A stretch of DNA of 57,752 nucleotides from Sulfurivermis sp040755915 (GTDB taxonomy: Bacteria; Pseudomonadota; Gammaproteobacteria; Thiohalomonadales; Thiohalomonadaceae), in contig JBFLWM010000016.1 in assembly GCA_040755915.1 (NCBI GenBank), forward strand, positions 1 to 57,752. The letters run 5' to 3'. Numbering within the stretch: the first letter of the stretch is position 1; the number at the start of each line of letters is the position of its first letter. Position numbers and translations under genes: made by a program. Below the pieces are notes generated by a model. The model did no database searches, was not told the DNA's origin, and saw only the letters and a program-made list of their open reading frames with translations. This document shows, piece by piece, positions 33,267-41,395 of this stretch.

Positions 33267-34691
33267 TCAGCGGATGATGATGCGCACCTTGTTGCCCGGA
33301 TAGATCAGATCGGGATTGCGGATGCGGCTCAGTTGCGCCAGCTCCTTGTAGCGCCAGGGATCGTCCAGGTAACGCTCGGCGATGGCCCACAGGGTGTCGC
33401 CCCTGACCACGGTGTGGACGTACATCTGCTGCGGCTCCGGCTCCGGCTCCGGCGGCGGGGCAGGTTCGCCGACGGGTTGCGCCGCCGGCAGATCCGTCGG
33501 GCCGGCGGCGGTGTCGTTCGGTGCGGCGGTGCCGGGCTCCGGTTCGGGGGCAACCTCCGGGCGGGCGCGCTCGATGACGATGGTGATCTCCTCGCCGTTC
33601 TGTTCCACCTGGATGCCCTCGCCCTGGAAGATCGGGCTGGCCGGGGGGGCGGCTGCCACCGCCGGTTCCGATGGCGGCACGGGGGGCGGCTCTGCTTCCG
33701 GGGCAGGCGGCGGCGCCGGCGTCACCCGGGCGACGGGCGGGGCCGGTGGGGTGGCTTTCTCCGCCTGCGGCCAGAGGAGATAGCCGATGGCGATGGCGAG
33801 CAGGGCCAGCGCCAGCAGCAGCGGCCAGGGGCGGTTGGTGGTCGCCGGTGGCGGCGGTGCAGTGTAGGCCACTGCCTCCATCGGCGGAGGTGGTGTGTGG
33901 AGGCGGGGCGCGGTTGCCGGGGGGGCGGAGGCCGGTACAGGGCGCGGCGGAGGGGCTGCCGGGGCCGACGGCGACGGCGTGACCGCCGGGCGGCTGGGGA
34001 CGGTGGAGGCGGGTCTCCTGGTCGGCACAGGGCGCGGCGCGGTTGCCGGGGGCGGTGGCGTGCGTTGCGGAGCTGGCGGCGGGAGCGGCCGTGGCGTGTT
34101 TCTTGAATCGGCTGTGGCGGCCGGTGCTGCGGTCGCCGCTGTCGAGGGCGCCGGAGGCCGGGCCGCGGCGACTGCAGCCGCAGGGGATGCTGTGGCCGGT
34201 GCTGGCGGCGGCGGTGCGGCACAAACCAGATGGCGCAGGCCGCCCGCATCGCGCATGGCGAGCAGGGGGGCCAGGTCGCTGCACAGGACGAGTTCATCCT
34301 GATAACGCAGTGCCGCGCTGAAGACGTTGTGGGGCAGTTCCGGCGGCAGCGCGGCTGGCCGCACCTGGGCGGCATCGGTGAGGCCGACGATGCTGTCCAC
34401 CCAGAAGGCATAGTTGCGGCTGCCCACCTTGCCTAGCAGCAGGCGGCCGCGCTGCGGGTCGAGCACATCGCAGCCGAAGCGGTGGCGCAGGTCGATGATG
34501 GCCACCGTGCCGTTGCCGTGATGGAACAGGCCGGGGCTGCCGGCATCGGCACCGGGGATGGCGGTGATGTGTTCCGGCAGCGGCAGGATGCTGGCCACCG
34601 ACAGGGCCGGCACGGCACAGGCGACACGGCCGATACGGAAGATCAGCCAGTTAGCCGTTGCCCCGGTGGATGAGTGAGTGGTTGCTGTCAT
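33267..34691 (-). CDS. CheW-domain / transmembrane / LysM fusion protein
   Basis: 474 aa. N-terminal CheW-like domain (about 14-155: ANWLIFRIGRVACAVPAL, VAIIDLRHRFG, FWVDSIVGL, LCSDLAPLL), a Pro/Ala-rich linker (158-288), one TM (about 289-307), a second Pro/Glu-rich linker (313-420) and a C-terminal LysM domain (about 424-473: YVHTVVRGDTLWAIAERYLDDP, PDLIYPGNKVRI). No signal peptide, so CheW should be cytoplasmic and LysM periplasmic, binding peptidoglycan. This would tie a chemotaxis-type scaffold (CheA/receptor coupling, or Pil-Chp-like system) to the cell wall. The partner is not in the window. GGGGG lies before the ATG. Confidence 0.85.
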   Translation of the reverse strand: MTATTHSSTGATANWLIFRIGRVACAVPALSVASILPLPEHITAIPGADAGSPGLFHHGNGTVAIIDLRHRFGCDVLDPQRGRLLLGKVGSRNYAFWVDSIVGLTDAAQVRPAALPPELPHNVFSAALRYQDELVLCSDLAPLLAMRDAGGLRHLVCAAPPPPAPATASPAAAVAAARPPAPSTAATAAPAATADSRNTPRPLPPPAPQRTPPPPATAPRPVPTRRPASTVPSRPAVTPSPSAPAAPPPRPVPASAPPATAPRLHTPPPPMEAVAYTAPPPPATTNRPWPLLLALALLAIAIGYLLWPQAEKATPPAPPVARVTPAPPPAPEAEPPPVPPSEPAVAAAPPASPIFQGEGIQVEQNGEEITIVIERARPEVAPEPEPGTAAPNDTAAGPTDLPAAQPVGEPAPPPEPEPEPQQMYVHTVVRGDTLWAIAERYLDDPWRYKELAQLSRIRNPDLIYPGNKVRIIIR

Positions 34692-34768
34692 GCTGTGCCC
34701 CCAGAGTATAACGGCCGGCGGTCAGCGACCTTGATGCGGAGCCCACTTCCCTGTGGCGGCAGACGGCC

Positions 34769-35545
34769 TCAGCCGCCGGCGACATGCCGCGCCAGGGCGG
34801 CGAACTCCTCCAGGCTGAGGGTTTCGGCACGGCGCTGCGGGTCGATGCCGGCGGCCTCGATGGCCGCGGCATCGAGCAGGCCCTTGAGGGTGTTGCGCAG
34901 GGTCTTGCGGCGCTGGCTGAAGGCCTGGGCCACCAGCCTTTCCAGGGCGCCGGCATCGACGTCCACCGGCGGCTCGGCGTAGGGCTCCAGGCGCACGATG
35001 GCGGAGTCCACCTTGGGGGCCGGGGTGAAGGCGCCGGGGGGCACGATGAACAGCTGCTCCACCTTGCAGCGGTACTGCACCATCACGCTGAGACGGCCGT
35101 AGTCGCTGGTGTCGGGTTTCGCCGCCAGCCGCTCCACCACCTCCTTTTGCAGCATGAAGTGCATGTCGTCGATGCAGTGGGCCTGTTCGAGCAGATGGAA
35201 GATCAGCGGCGTGGAGATGTTGTAGGGCAGGTTGCCGGCGAGGCGCAACTTGCCGCCCCGGGCCAGGGCGCAGAAATCGAACTTGAGCGCGTCGGCGCTG
35301 TGGATCACCAGCTCGCCCTGCCCGGCGCACTGCTGCTCCAGCTTGGGGATCAGGTCGCGGTCCAGCTCCACCACCTCCAGTCGGCCAGCGGCCTGCAGCA
35401 GCGGCAGGGTCAGCGCACCGAGACCGGGGCCGATCTCCACCAGCCGCTCGCCGGCCTTGGGATGGATGGCGCGCACGATGCGATCGATGACATGGCGATC
35501 GTGCAGGAAGTTCTGGCCGAAGCGTTTGCGGGCGCGATGTTCCAT
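34769..35545 (-). CDS. rsmA: RsmA (KsgA), 16S rRNA dimethyladenosine transferase
   Basis: 258 aa. KsgA motifs: RKRFGQNFLHD (6-16), motif I LVEIGPGLGALT (about 35-46), and motif IV LRLAGNLPYNISTPL (about 100-114, the catalytic NLPY). The C-terminal helical domain ends FAALARHVAGG. It dimethylates two adenosines (A1518/A1519) in helix 45 of 16S rRNA. It follows pdxA as in E. coli; the spacer is a heptad-repeat hairpin (site C) whose left arm starts immediately upstream of the ATG, so the ribosome-binding region is inside or next to the repeat. Confidence 0.96.
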   Translation of the reverse strand: MEHRARKRFGQNFLHDRHVIDRIVRAIHPKAGERLVEIGPGLGALTLPLLQAAGRLEVVELDRDLIPKLEQQCAGQGELVIHSADALKFDFCALARGGKLRLAGNLPYNISTPLIFHLLEQAHCIDDMHFMLQKEVVERLAAKPDTSDYGRLSVMVQYRCKVEQLFIVPPGAFTPAPKVDSAIVRLEPYAEPPVDVDAGALERLVAQAFSQRRKTLRNTLKGLLDAAAIEAAGIDPQRRAETLSLEEFAALARHVAGG

Positions 35546-35546
35546 C

Positions 35547-35652
35547 GAAGTCTCAAGTTCCAGGTTTCAAGTTGCAAGTAAAAACAAAAACAGTCGCGCG
35601 TAGCGCGTGCATCTCCGCTTGCAACTTGTCACTTGCGACTTGCGACTTGTTG
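35547..35652. repeat. inverted heptanucleotide repeat, site C
   Basis: GAAGTCT CAAGTTC (35547-35560) CAGGTTT CAAGTTG CAAGTAA (35561-35581) face CTTGCAA CTTGTCA (35618-35631) CTTGCGA CTTGCGA CTTGTTG (35632-35652), exactly 7-base phased. The right arm encodes the pdxA C-terminus (stop 35629-35631); the left arm reaches to one base from the rsmA start. The loop holds GCGCGTAGCGCG, itself a small palindrome (about 35596-35607). Confidence 0.85.
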
Positions 35653-36618
35653 CAACGCCACCTCGATGGCGAACTGCAGGCTGCCCAGATCGACGGCACC
35701 ATTCCCGGCCAGTTCCAGCGCCGTGCCGTGATCGACCGAGGTGCGCACGATGGGCAGGCCGAGGGTGATGTTGACGGCGCGGCCGAAGCCCTTGTGCTTG
35801 AGCACCGGCAGGCCCTGATCGTGATACATGGCGAGCACGGCATCGGCGTGTTCCAGGTGGCGCGGGGTGAACAGGGTGTCGGCGGGCAGCGGTCCGGTGA
35901 GATGCATGCCGGTACGGCGCAGGGTGGCCAGCACCGGCTCGATCACCTCGATCTCCTCACGCCCCAGATGGCCGCCCTCGCCGGCGTGCGGATTGAGGCC
36001 GCAGACCAGGATGCGCGGCTGGGCGATGCCGAATTTCGTGCGCAGGTCGTGATGCAGGATGCCGATGACCTCGCGCAGCAGGTGCGGCGTGATGGCATCG
36101 GCCACCGCGCGCAGCGGCAGGTGGGTGGTGGCGAGGGCCACGCGCAGGCCCGGCGTGGCCAGCATCATCACCACGCGCGGCGTGCGGGTCAGCTCAGCCA
36201 GAAATTCGGTGTGGCCGGTGAAGGGGATGCCGGCGTCGTTGATGACGCCCTTGTGCACCGGGCCGGTGACCAGGGCGGCGCAGTGTCCCTGCTGGCACAG
36301 CATGGTGGCGCGGCGCAGTGTCTCCAGCACGCAGGGGGCATTGGCCGCCTCCAGCCTGCCCGCCACGACCGGTTCTGCCAGCGGCACCGGCAGCACGCTC
36401 AGCGTGCCCGGCGCATTCGCTTGCGGCGCGGCGGCGAGGTCGACTTCACGCAACTGCAGCGGCACGCCGCGTTGATGGGCGCGTTGCAACAGCAACGCGG
36501 GATCGGCCACGGCGACGATCTCGGCCGCCTGCGGCTGCTGCGCCAGCAGTACGGCGAGGTCGGGGCCGATGCCGGCCGGCTCGCCGGGGGTGAAGGCAAT
36601 ACGCGGGATGGCTGTCAT
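35629..36618 (-). CDS. pdxA: PdxA, 4-hydroxythreonine-4-phosphate dehydrogenase
   Basis: 329 aa from ATG 36618 (E. coli PdxA 329). Motifs: FTPGEPAGIGPDL (about 8-20), LVTGPVHKGVINDAGIPFTGHTEFLAEL (substrate/metal region, in two parts about 120-147), GLNPHAGEGGHLGREE (about 207-222) and AMYHDQGLPVLKHKGFG (about 261-277). It oxidises 4-phosphohydroxythreonine in vitamin B6 synthesis. The last eight residues (LQQVASRK) are written in tandem heptads, so the repeat has replaced or extended the native end. It lies between surA and rsmA as in E. coli. Confidence 0.96.
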   Translation of the reverse strand: MTAIPRIAFTPGEPAGIGPDLAVLLAQQPQAAEIVAVADPALLLQRAHQRGVPLQLREVDLAAAPQANAPGTLSVLPVPLAEPVVAGRLEAANAPCVLETLRRATMLCQQGHCAALVTGPVHKGVINDAGIPFTGHTEFLAELTRTPRVVMMLATPGLRVALATTHLPLRAVADAITPHLLREVIGILHHDLRTKFGIAQPRILVCGLNPHAGEGGHLGREEIEVIEPVLATLRRTGMHLTGPLPADTLFTPRHLEHADAVLAMYHDQGLPVLKHKGFGRAVNITLGLPIVRTSVDHGTALELAGNGAVDLGSLQFAIEVALQQVASRK

Positions 36619-36713
36619 GAGTGAGTGACTCAGTCCGCGAATGAAGGCGGGCTCACACACATCGGGTGTGGGTTATGCATCGTTGTTTCAGCATGAGCGC
36701 AGCGAGTTCGTTC

Positions 36714-36727
36714 ACTTGTATCTTGTA
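36714..36727. repeat. heptanucleotide repeat remnant, site D
   Basis: Two heptads ACTTGTA TCTTGTA lie directly before the surA stop region, at the surA-pdxA junction. It matches the right arm of sites A-C; no clear left arm remains. Confidence 0.5.
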
Positions 36728-36728
36728 A

Positions 36729-38015
36729 CTAATCTTTGTATTCGACATAGGCTTCGTCGCGCAGGCGGCGCAGCCAGTCCTGGGTTTCTTCCTCGATCTT
36801 GCGCTGGCGGATGGCGTCGTGGGCGCGCGCGCGCTTGAGATCCTCGGTGCTGTCGCGCTGGCGCCGTTCGATCACCTGCACGATGTGCCAGCCGAACTGG
36901 CTGCGGAACGGTTCGCTGATGCCGCCGGGCTGCAGCTTGTTCATGGCCTGTTCGAAGGGACCGACGAAGGTGCCGGGGTTGGCCCAGCCCAGGTCGCCGC
37001 CCTTGGCGCCGGAACCGGGGTCTTCGGAATTGGCGCGGGCCAGTTCGGCGAAGTCCTCGCCCTGCAGGATGCGCTCACGCAGGCGTTCCAGCTTGGCGCG
37101 CGCCTCGGTGTCCGATACCAGTGCGGTACTGCGTATGAGGATGTGGCGGGCGTGGGTCTGCGTCACGTACTGGCGCTGTTCGCCGCGCTTGTCGATCAGC
37201 TTGATGATGTGAAAGCCGCTGGAGCTGCGCAGCGGCTCGCTCACCTCGCCCGCTGCCAGGCGCAGCACGCTGTCGGCAAACAGGGTGGGCAACTGGCCGC
37301 CCTTGCGCCAGCCGAGGTCGCCGCCCTGCAGGGCCTGCTGGCCGGCGGAGTGGGTGATGGCTATCTGGCGGAAATCGGCGCCGGCACGCAGCTGTTCCAG
37401 CACCTCCTGCGCCTTGGCGCGTGCCGTCTGCACCTGTTCCGGCGAGGCGCCTTCCGGCACGGCGATGAGGATGTGGCCGAGGTGGTATTCGGTGTCCATG
37501 CCGCCGCTGGCGGCCTGGCGGGCGAGGAAGTCGTCCACCTCCTGCTGCGTCACTTCGATGCGACTCTCCACCTCGCGCGCGCGCAGGTTGCTCATGGTGA
37601 TCTCGTGGCGCACCTCCTCGCGGAACTCGGCGAAGTCGCCGCCGTCGCGCTCGAGGGCGGTGCGGAACTGCTGCGGCGACAGCTGGTTCTGGCTGGCGAT
37701 GCGCGTGATCACCTCGTTGAGGGTTTCGTCGTCCACGCGCACGCCGCGATCGGCGGCCAGGGTGAGCTGCAGGCGCTCGATGATCAGGCGTTCCAGCACC
37801 TGGCGGCGCAGGATCTCCATGGGCGGCAGGGCGGTGCCGTTCTGGCGCAGTTGCACCAGGATGCCCTGCAGCCGCTTTTCCAGTTCGAGGTTGGTGATTG
37901 CCTCGTCGTTGACCACCGCCACGATGCGGTTCAGTTCCACCACCCTGGCGGCGTGGAGGGGAAAGGCGGACAGCAGGCCGCCGAGCAGGGCGGCAAGGAG
38001 GACGATGCGTTTCAT
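36729..38015 (-). CDS. surA: SurA, periplasmic chaperone/peptidyl-prolyl isomerase
   Basis: 428 aa from ATG 38015, equal to E. coli SurA. Signal peptide (1-22, ending HAA), N-terminal chaperone domain (LNRIVAVVNDEAITNLELEKRL, about 27-48), two parvulin domains (about 174-275: EYHLGHILIAVPEGAS, GGDLGWRKGGQLP; about 285-385: THARHILIRSTALVSD, GGDLGWANPGTF, FGWHIVQVIERR) and a C-terminal helix. It carries outer-membrane proteins across the periplasm to the BAM machine. It follows lptD, whose product is a SurA client. The stop meets the heptad remnant. Confidence 0.96.
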   Translation of the reverse strand: MKRIVLLAALLGGLLSAFPLHAARVVELNRIVAVVNDEAITNLELEKRLQGILVQLRQNGTALPPMEILRRQVLERLIIERLQLTLAADRGVRVDDETLNEVITRIASQNQLSPQQFRTALERDGGDFAEFREEVRHEITMSNLRAREVESRIEVTQQEVDDFLARQAASGGMDTEYHLGHILIAVPEGASPEQVQTARAKAQEVLEQLRAGADFRQIAITHSAGQQALQGGDLGWRKGGQLPTLFADSVLRLAAGEVSEPLRSSSGFHIIKLIDKRGEQRQYVTQTHARHILIRSTALVSDTEARAKLERLRERILQGEDFAELARANSEDPGSGAKGGDLGWANPGTFVGPFEQAMNKLQPGGISEPFRSQFGWHIVQVIERRQRDSTEDLKRARAHDAIRQRKIEEETQDWLRRLRDEAYVEYKD

Positions 38016-38081
38016 TGGGGGATTCCGGAAATCACAGGCGGCCAAGGATACCACGGACGCGATCCGTGCCGGAGGCCGGGC

Positions 38082-40274
38082 TCAGCGCCGGGTCTGGAAG
38101 GTTTCCAGTTCGTCTTCCAGGCGCTTGCCCAGGCTGGACAGGCCCTTCAGCTCCAGGGTGAGCATGAAACTGTTGTTGGACTCGAAGCTGACGGTGTCGA
38201 GGCGCTGGCGCACGGCGAAGTGCAGCGCCCAGCAGCAGTCTTCCCAGGCCACGCCGGCCACGGTCTCCAGGCTGCGTTCCAGCTGCAGGTCGTAGTTCCA
38301 CCGGCCGAGCACGCGCCAGCGCGGGGTCAGCGGCCAGTAGGCGACGATATCGGTCTGGCGCAGTTCCTGGTCGCGGCGGTAGCGGTAGTCGAAGCTGAGC
38401 AGGTGGTTCTGATCGGGAGCATAGCGGGCGCGCCCGGTGAGGACCTCGCCGCGCTCATCCTCCGGGTTCCAGCGCGTGGTGGCGGCCAGGTCGAGGTCGG
38501 GCACCGGCTTGACCCCCAGTTCCGCCACGATGTCGGAGGTCTGCCGTTCGATGGGTTCGCTGCCGGTCAGGGTGACGCGGCGATCGGCGAAGTAGCGGAT
38601 CTGGCCGATGCTGGCGCGCAGCAGTTCGTTGCCGGAGTGCTGATCCAGCAGGCGGCTGGTGAGGGCCAGGGTGATCTGGTCGGCATCGCCCTGGCGGTCG
38701 GGGCCGCTGAAACGGTTGTCGCGGAACAGCTGGGCGAAGGTGAAGTCGTATTCGCCGGTATCGAAGCGCGGCAGGTCATCCTGATCGCGGTAGGGCACAT
38801 AGAGGTAATACAGGCGCGGCTCCAGGGTCTGCAGCAGCGGTCGCTCGCCCAGGCTCAGCTCACGCTCGAAGAACAGGCCGCCGTCGAGGCTGGTGATGGG
38901 GGTGGTGCGTGTCGGTGCCTCCGCGCCGATCTGATCCTGCAACTGGTATTCGGTGTGGCGCAGGGCGAAGCGCGGGGTGAGGAACCAGGCATTGCCCTCC
39001 AGCGGCAGGCTGATGCCCGGCGTCAGATCCATGCGGTTGCCGGTGGGCGCGCGCTCGTCGTGGGCGAAGTGCACCAGTTCGCTGGCCAGGGTGTATTGCA
39101 GGGTGTCGCGGCGGCGCGGGCTGGCGGCGTTGAGGCGCAGCTGCGGCAGGCGCTGGTAGGGTTCGCTGCCGCTCAGTGCCTGATAGTCCTGCACGCGGCC
39201 GCGGAAATCCCAGCCGATGCCGCGATAGGCGAGATCGACGCGGCGTTCCAGATGGGTGGTGCTGGCGCGCGCCTGGCTGTTGCCGAGGTCGTTGAAATAG
39301 TCGGTGTCGGATACGCCGTTGTAGACGATGGTGTTGGTCCAGCCTTCGCCAAAGCGACCGTTGTGCTGATAGGACGTGTAGCTGCGGTCCTCGTTGTTGT
39401 AGCGGTCATCGCCGGGCAGCATCTCCATGTTGAGCTGGCCGCGGTTGCCGGGATGCAGGTAGCGGAATTCACCCTGCAACTGGGTGCCGCGCGCGCTCAT
39501 GTAGCGCGGTGTCAGCGTCGCATCGTAGTTGGGGGCGATGTTCCAGTACCAGGGCACGCTGATGTCGGTGCCGGTCTTGTCGCTGCTGCCGAGGGTCGGC
39601 GGCAGCAGCCCGGTCTTGCGTCCCTTGAGCGGAAAATTGATGTAGGGCAGGTAGAGAAACGGCACGCCCTTGAATTCCACCGTCAGGTTGCGCGCCTCGC
39701 CGGTGTTGGTGCTCTCGTCCAGATCGATCTGGCGCGCCTTGAGCAGCCAGTCCACCTTGTCCGGATCGCAGGTGGTGTAGGTGGCGCCGGTCAGCTCGGT
39801 GTGTTCGGGGTCGCGCATGACGATGACATCGGCGCTGCCGAAGGCATGGTTGCTGCGGAAGTGGTACTGCGCGTCGTGTATCTCGCCGCTGTCGCTGTCG
39901 GGACGGAAGCTGGCGCGGTTGCCGTTCAGGGCCATGTTGTCGGTGTAGAGCCGCACATTGCCGTCGAGGTTGAGCAGGTCGTTGGCCTGGTCGTAGCGCG
40001 CCTCGTCGGCCTCGATGCGCCGGCCGCTCTGCAGCATCACCACGTCACCGCTGAAATGGCTGACTCCCTCGCCCTCCGAGGTGCCGCGATCGGCGGAGAT
40101 GTGCGTCGCGCCGTCCTCCTGCGGTCCCAGCTCCGGCAGGGGGATGATTTCGCCGGACGGGCGGCACAAGGCCCAGCGGTCGTCCTGCTCCGGCTCCTGC
40201 GCCTGCAGTGTTGCCGGCAGCAGGGCCAGCAACAGGGCAAGGTGGAGAGGCGAGGATGGGCGCTGAATGGTCAC
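38082..40274 (-). CDS. lptD: LptD, LPS-assembly outer-membrane protein
   Basis: 730 aa from GTG 40274, chosen because a proper signal peptide (about 1-25, LLLALLPATLQA) begins here; no clear Shine-Dalgarno is seen and the frame is open further up. N-terminal jellyroll LptA-like domain (about 45-195; ISADRGTSEGEGV, ADEARYDQANDLLNLDGNV), then the 26-strand barrel. Disulfide cysteines are present: C in WALCRP near the N-terminus, TTCDPDK, and the CC pair (EDCCWALHFAVRQ) near the C-terminus. It inserts LPS in the outer leaflet with LptE. It heads the cluster and diverges from amgK. Confidence 0.95.
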   Translation of the reverse strand: MTIQRPSSPLHLALLLALLPATLQAQEPEQDDRWALCRPSGEIIPLPELGPQEDGATHISADRGTSEGEGVSHFSGDVVMLQSGRRIEADEARYDQANDLLNLDGNVRLYTDNMALNGNRASFRPDSDSGEIHDAQYHFRSNHAFGSADVIVMRDPEHTELTGATYTTCDPDKVDWLLKARQIDLDESTNTGEARNLTVEFKGVPFLYLPYINFPLKGRKTGLLPPTLGSSDKTGTDISVPWYWNIAPNYDATLTPRYMSARGTQLQGEFRYLHPGNRGQLNMEMLPGDDRYNNEDRSYTSYQHNGRFGEGWTNTIVYNGVSDTDYFNDLGNSQARASTTHLERRVDLAYRGIGWDFRGRVQDYQALSGSEPYQRLPQLRLNAASPRRRDTLQYTLASELVHFAHDERAPTGNRMDLTPGISLPLEGNAWFLTPRFALRHTEYQLQDQIGAEAPTRTTPITSLDGGLFFERELSLGERPLLQTLEPRLYYLYVPYRDQDDLPRFDTGEYDFTFAQLFRDNRFSGPDRQGDADQITLALTSRLLDQHSGNELLRASIGQIRYFADRRVTLTGSEPIERQTSDIVAELGVKPVPDLDLAATTRWNPEDERGEVLTGRARYAPDQNHLLSFDYRYRRDQELRQTDIVAYWPLTPRWRVLGRWNYDLQLERSLETVAGVAWEDCCWALHFAVRQRLDTVSFESNNSFMLTLELKGLSSLGKRLEDELETFQTRR

Positions 40275-40347
40275 GGGGCGTCGGGTTGGATGGTTGCGGC
40301 CCGCTAAGTTGGCACAGAACGTCACGGGCTTCAATTGCGGAACCGCT

Positions 40348-40353
40348 ATAATG
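40348..40353 (+). promoter_or_regulatory. -10 box TATAAT of amgK
   Basis: A perfect TATAAT lies 27 bases before the chosen GTG start. No good -35 is seen at 16-18 bases spacing, so an activator or weak promoter is possible. It also argues against the ATG at 40351, which overlaps the box. Confidence 0.45.
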
Positions 40354-40380
40354 GCGCACTTTTCCCGAGAGAGTGCCACC

Positions 40381-41361
40381 GTGCCGCAACGTCTGGAACA
40401 ACTGAACCACTGGCTGAGCCGTGGGCTGGGCCTGCCGGCCTACGACATCGCCCCGGCCTCGTCCGATGCCAGCTTCCGCCGCTATTTCCGCATTCGCTTC
40501 GACGGCCAAAGCCGCATCGTGATGGACGCACCACCGGACAAGGAGGACAGCCGCCCCTTTGTGCGCATTGCCCGCGCCCTGCACGCCATCGGCCTGCATG
40601 TGCCGGAGATCCTGGCCGAGGACCTGACGCAGGGTTTCCTGCTGCTGTCCGATCTCGGCAGCGAGCAGTATCTCTCCGCCCTCGACGAGGCCAGCGTCGG
40701 CCGTCTGTACGGTGATGCCATGGGGGCGCTGCTCACCCTGCAGGCCTGCGGACCGCAGCAGGAAGACCTGCCGCCCTACGACGAGGCCTTGCTGCTGCGC
40801 GAGATGGAACTGTTCCGCGAGTGGTATCTCGGGCGCCATCTGGGGCTCGCGCTGAGCGAGGCAGAGCAGCGCCTGCTGGACGAAACCTTCCGCCTGCTGG
40901 CGCAGTCGGCGCTGGAACAGCCAAAGGTGGCGGTGCACCGCGACTATCATTCGCGCAACCTGATGGTGGCGCCGCACAACCCCGGCATCCTCGATTTCCA
41001 GGACGCGGTCCATGGTCCGGTGACCTACGACCTGGTATCGCTGCTGCGCGACTGCTACATCGCCTGGCCGCGGGCGCAGGTGGAGGCCTGGGCGCTGGGC
41101 TACCAGGAGCTGGCCATCGACAGCGGCATCCTGCGCGGGCGCGACGAGGAGCGCTTCCTGCGCTGGTTCGACTGGATGGGCGTGCAGCGCCATCTCAAGG
41201 CCACCGGCATCTTCGCCCGCCTCAACCACCGCGACGGCAAGCCCGGCTACCTCAAGGACATTCCGCGCACGCTGGGCTATGTACGCGAGGTGGCGGGGCG
41301 CTATAGTGAGCTGGCGCCGTTGCGGACGCTGCTCGACGAGCGGGTGCCGGCGGCGGGATGA
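40381..41361 (+). CDS. amgK: AmgK-like anomeric MurNAc/GlcNAc kinase (aminoglycoside phosphotransferase fold)
   Basis: 326 aa from GTG 40381 (GAGAG upstream, TATAAT before). APH/ChoK-fold kinase: SSDASFRRYFRIRF (P-loop-like, about 26-39), catalytic loop VAVHRDYHSRNLMV (about 182-195) and metal site ILDFQDAVHGPVTYDLVSLL (about 203-222). Divergence from lptD is the same context as amgK in Pseudomonas, where AmgK phosphorylates MurNAc at C1 and MurU makes UDP-MurNAc, by-passing fosfomycin-sensitive MurA. The murU-like gene is at 45897, not adjacent. Assignment rests on fold and context; a general APH-like enzyme is the alternative. Confidence 0.85.
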   Translation: MPQRLEQLNHWLSRGLGLPAYDIAPASSDASFRRYFRIRFDGQSRIVMDAPPDKEDSRPFVRIARALHAIGLHVPEILAEDLTQGFLLLSDLGSEQYLSALDEASVGRLYGDAMGALLTLQACGPQQEDLPPYDEALLLREMELFREWYLGRHLGLALSEAEQRLLDETFRLLAQSALEQPKVAVHRDYHSRNLMVAPHNPGILDFQDAVHGPVTYDLVSLLRDCYIAWPRAQVEAWALGYQELAIDSGILRGRDEERFLRWFDWMGVQRHLKATGIFARLNHRDGKPGYLKDIPRTLGYVREVAGRYSELAPLRTLLDERVPAAG

Positions 41362-41395
41362 AGGGAAACAACAACAAACACCGGGGAGTTGCGTG

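Noticed and set aside
36819..40307. A very long plus-strand open frame (over 1100 codons) opposite surA and lptD
   Set aside because: Its codons mirror the third positions of surA and lptD in high-GC DNA; no family motif, no ribosome-binding site, and both sense genes are beyond doubt.
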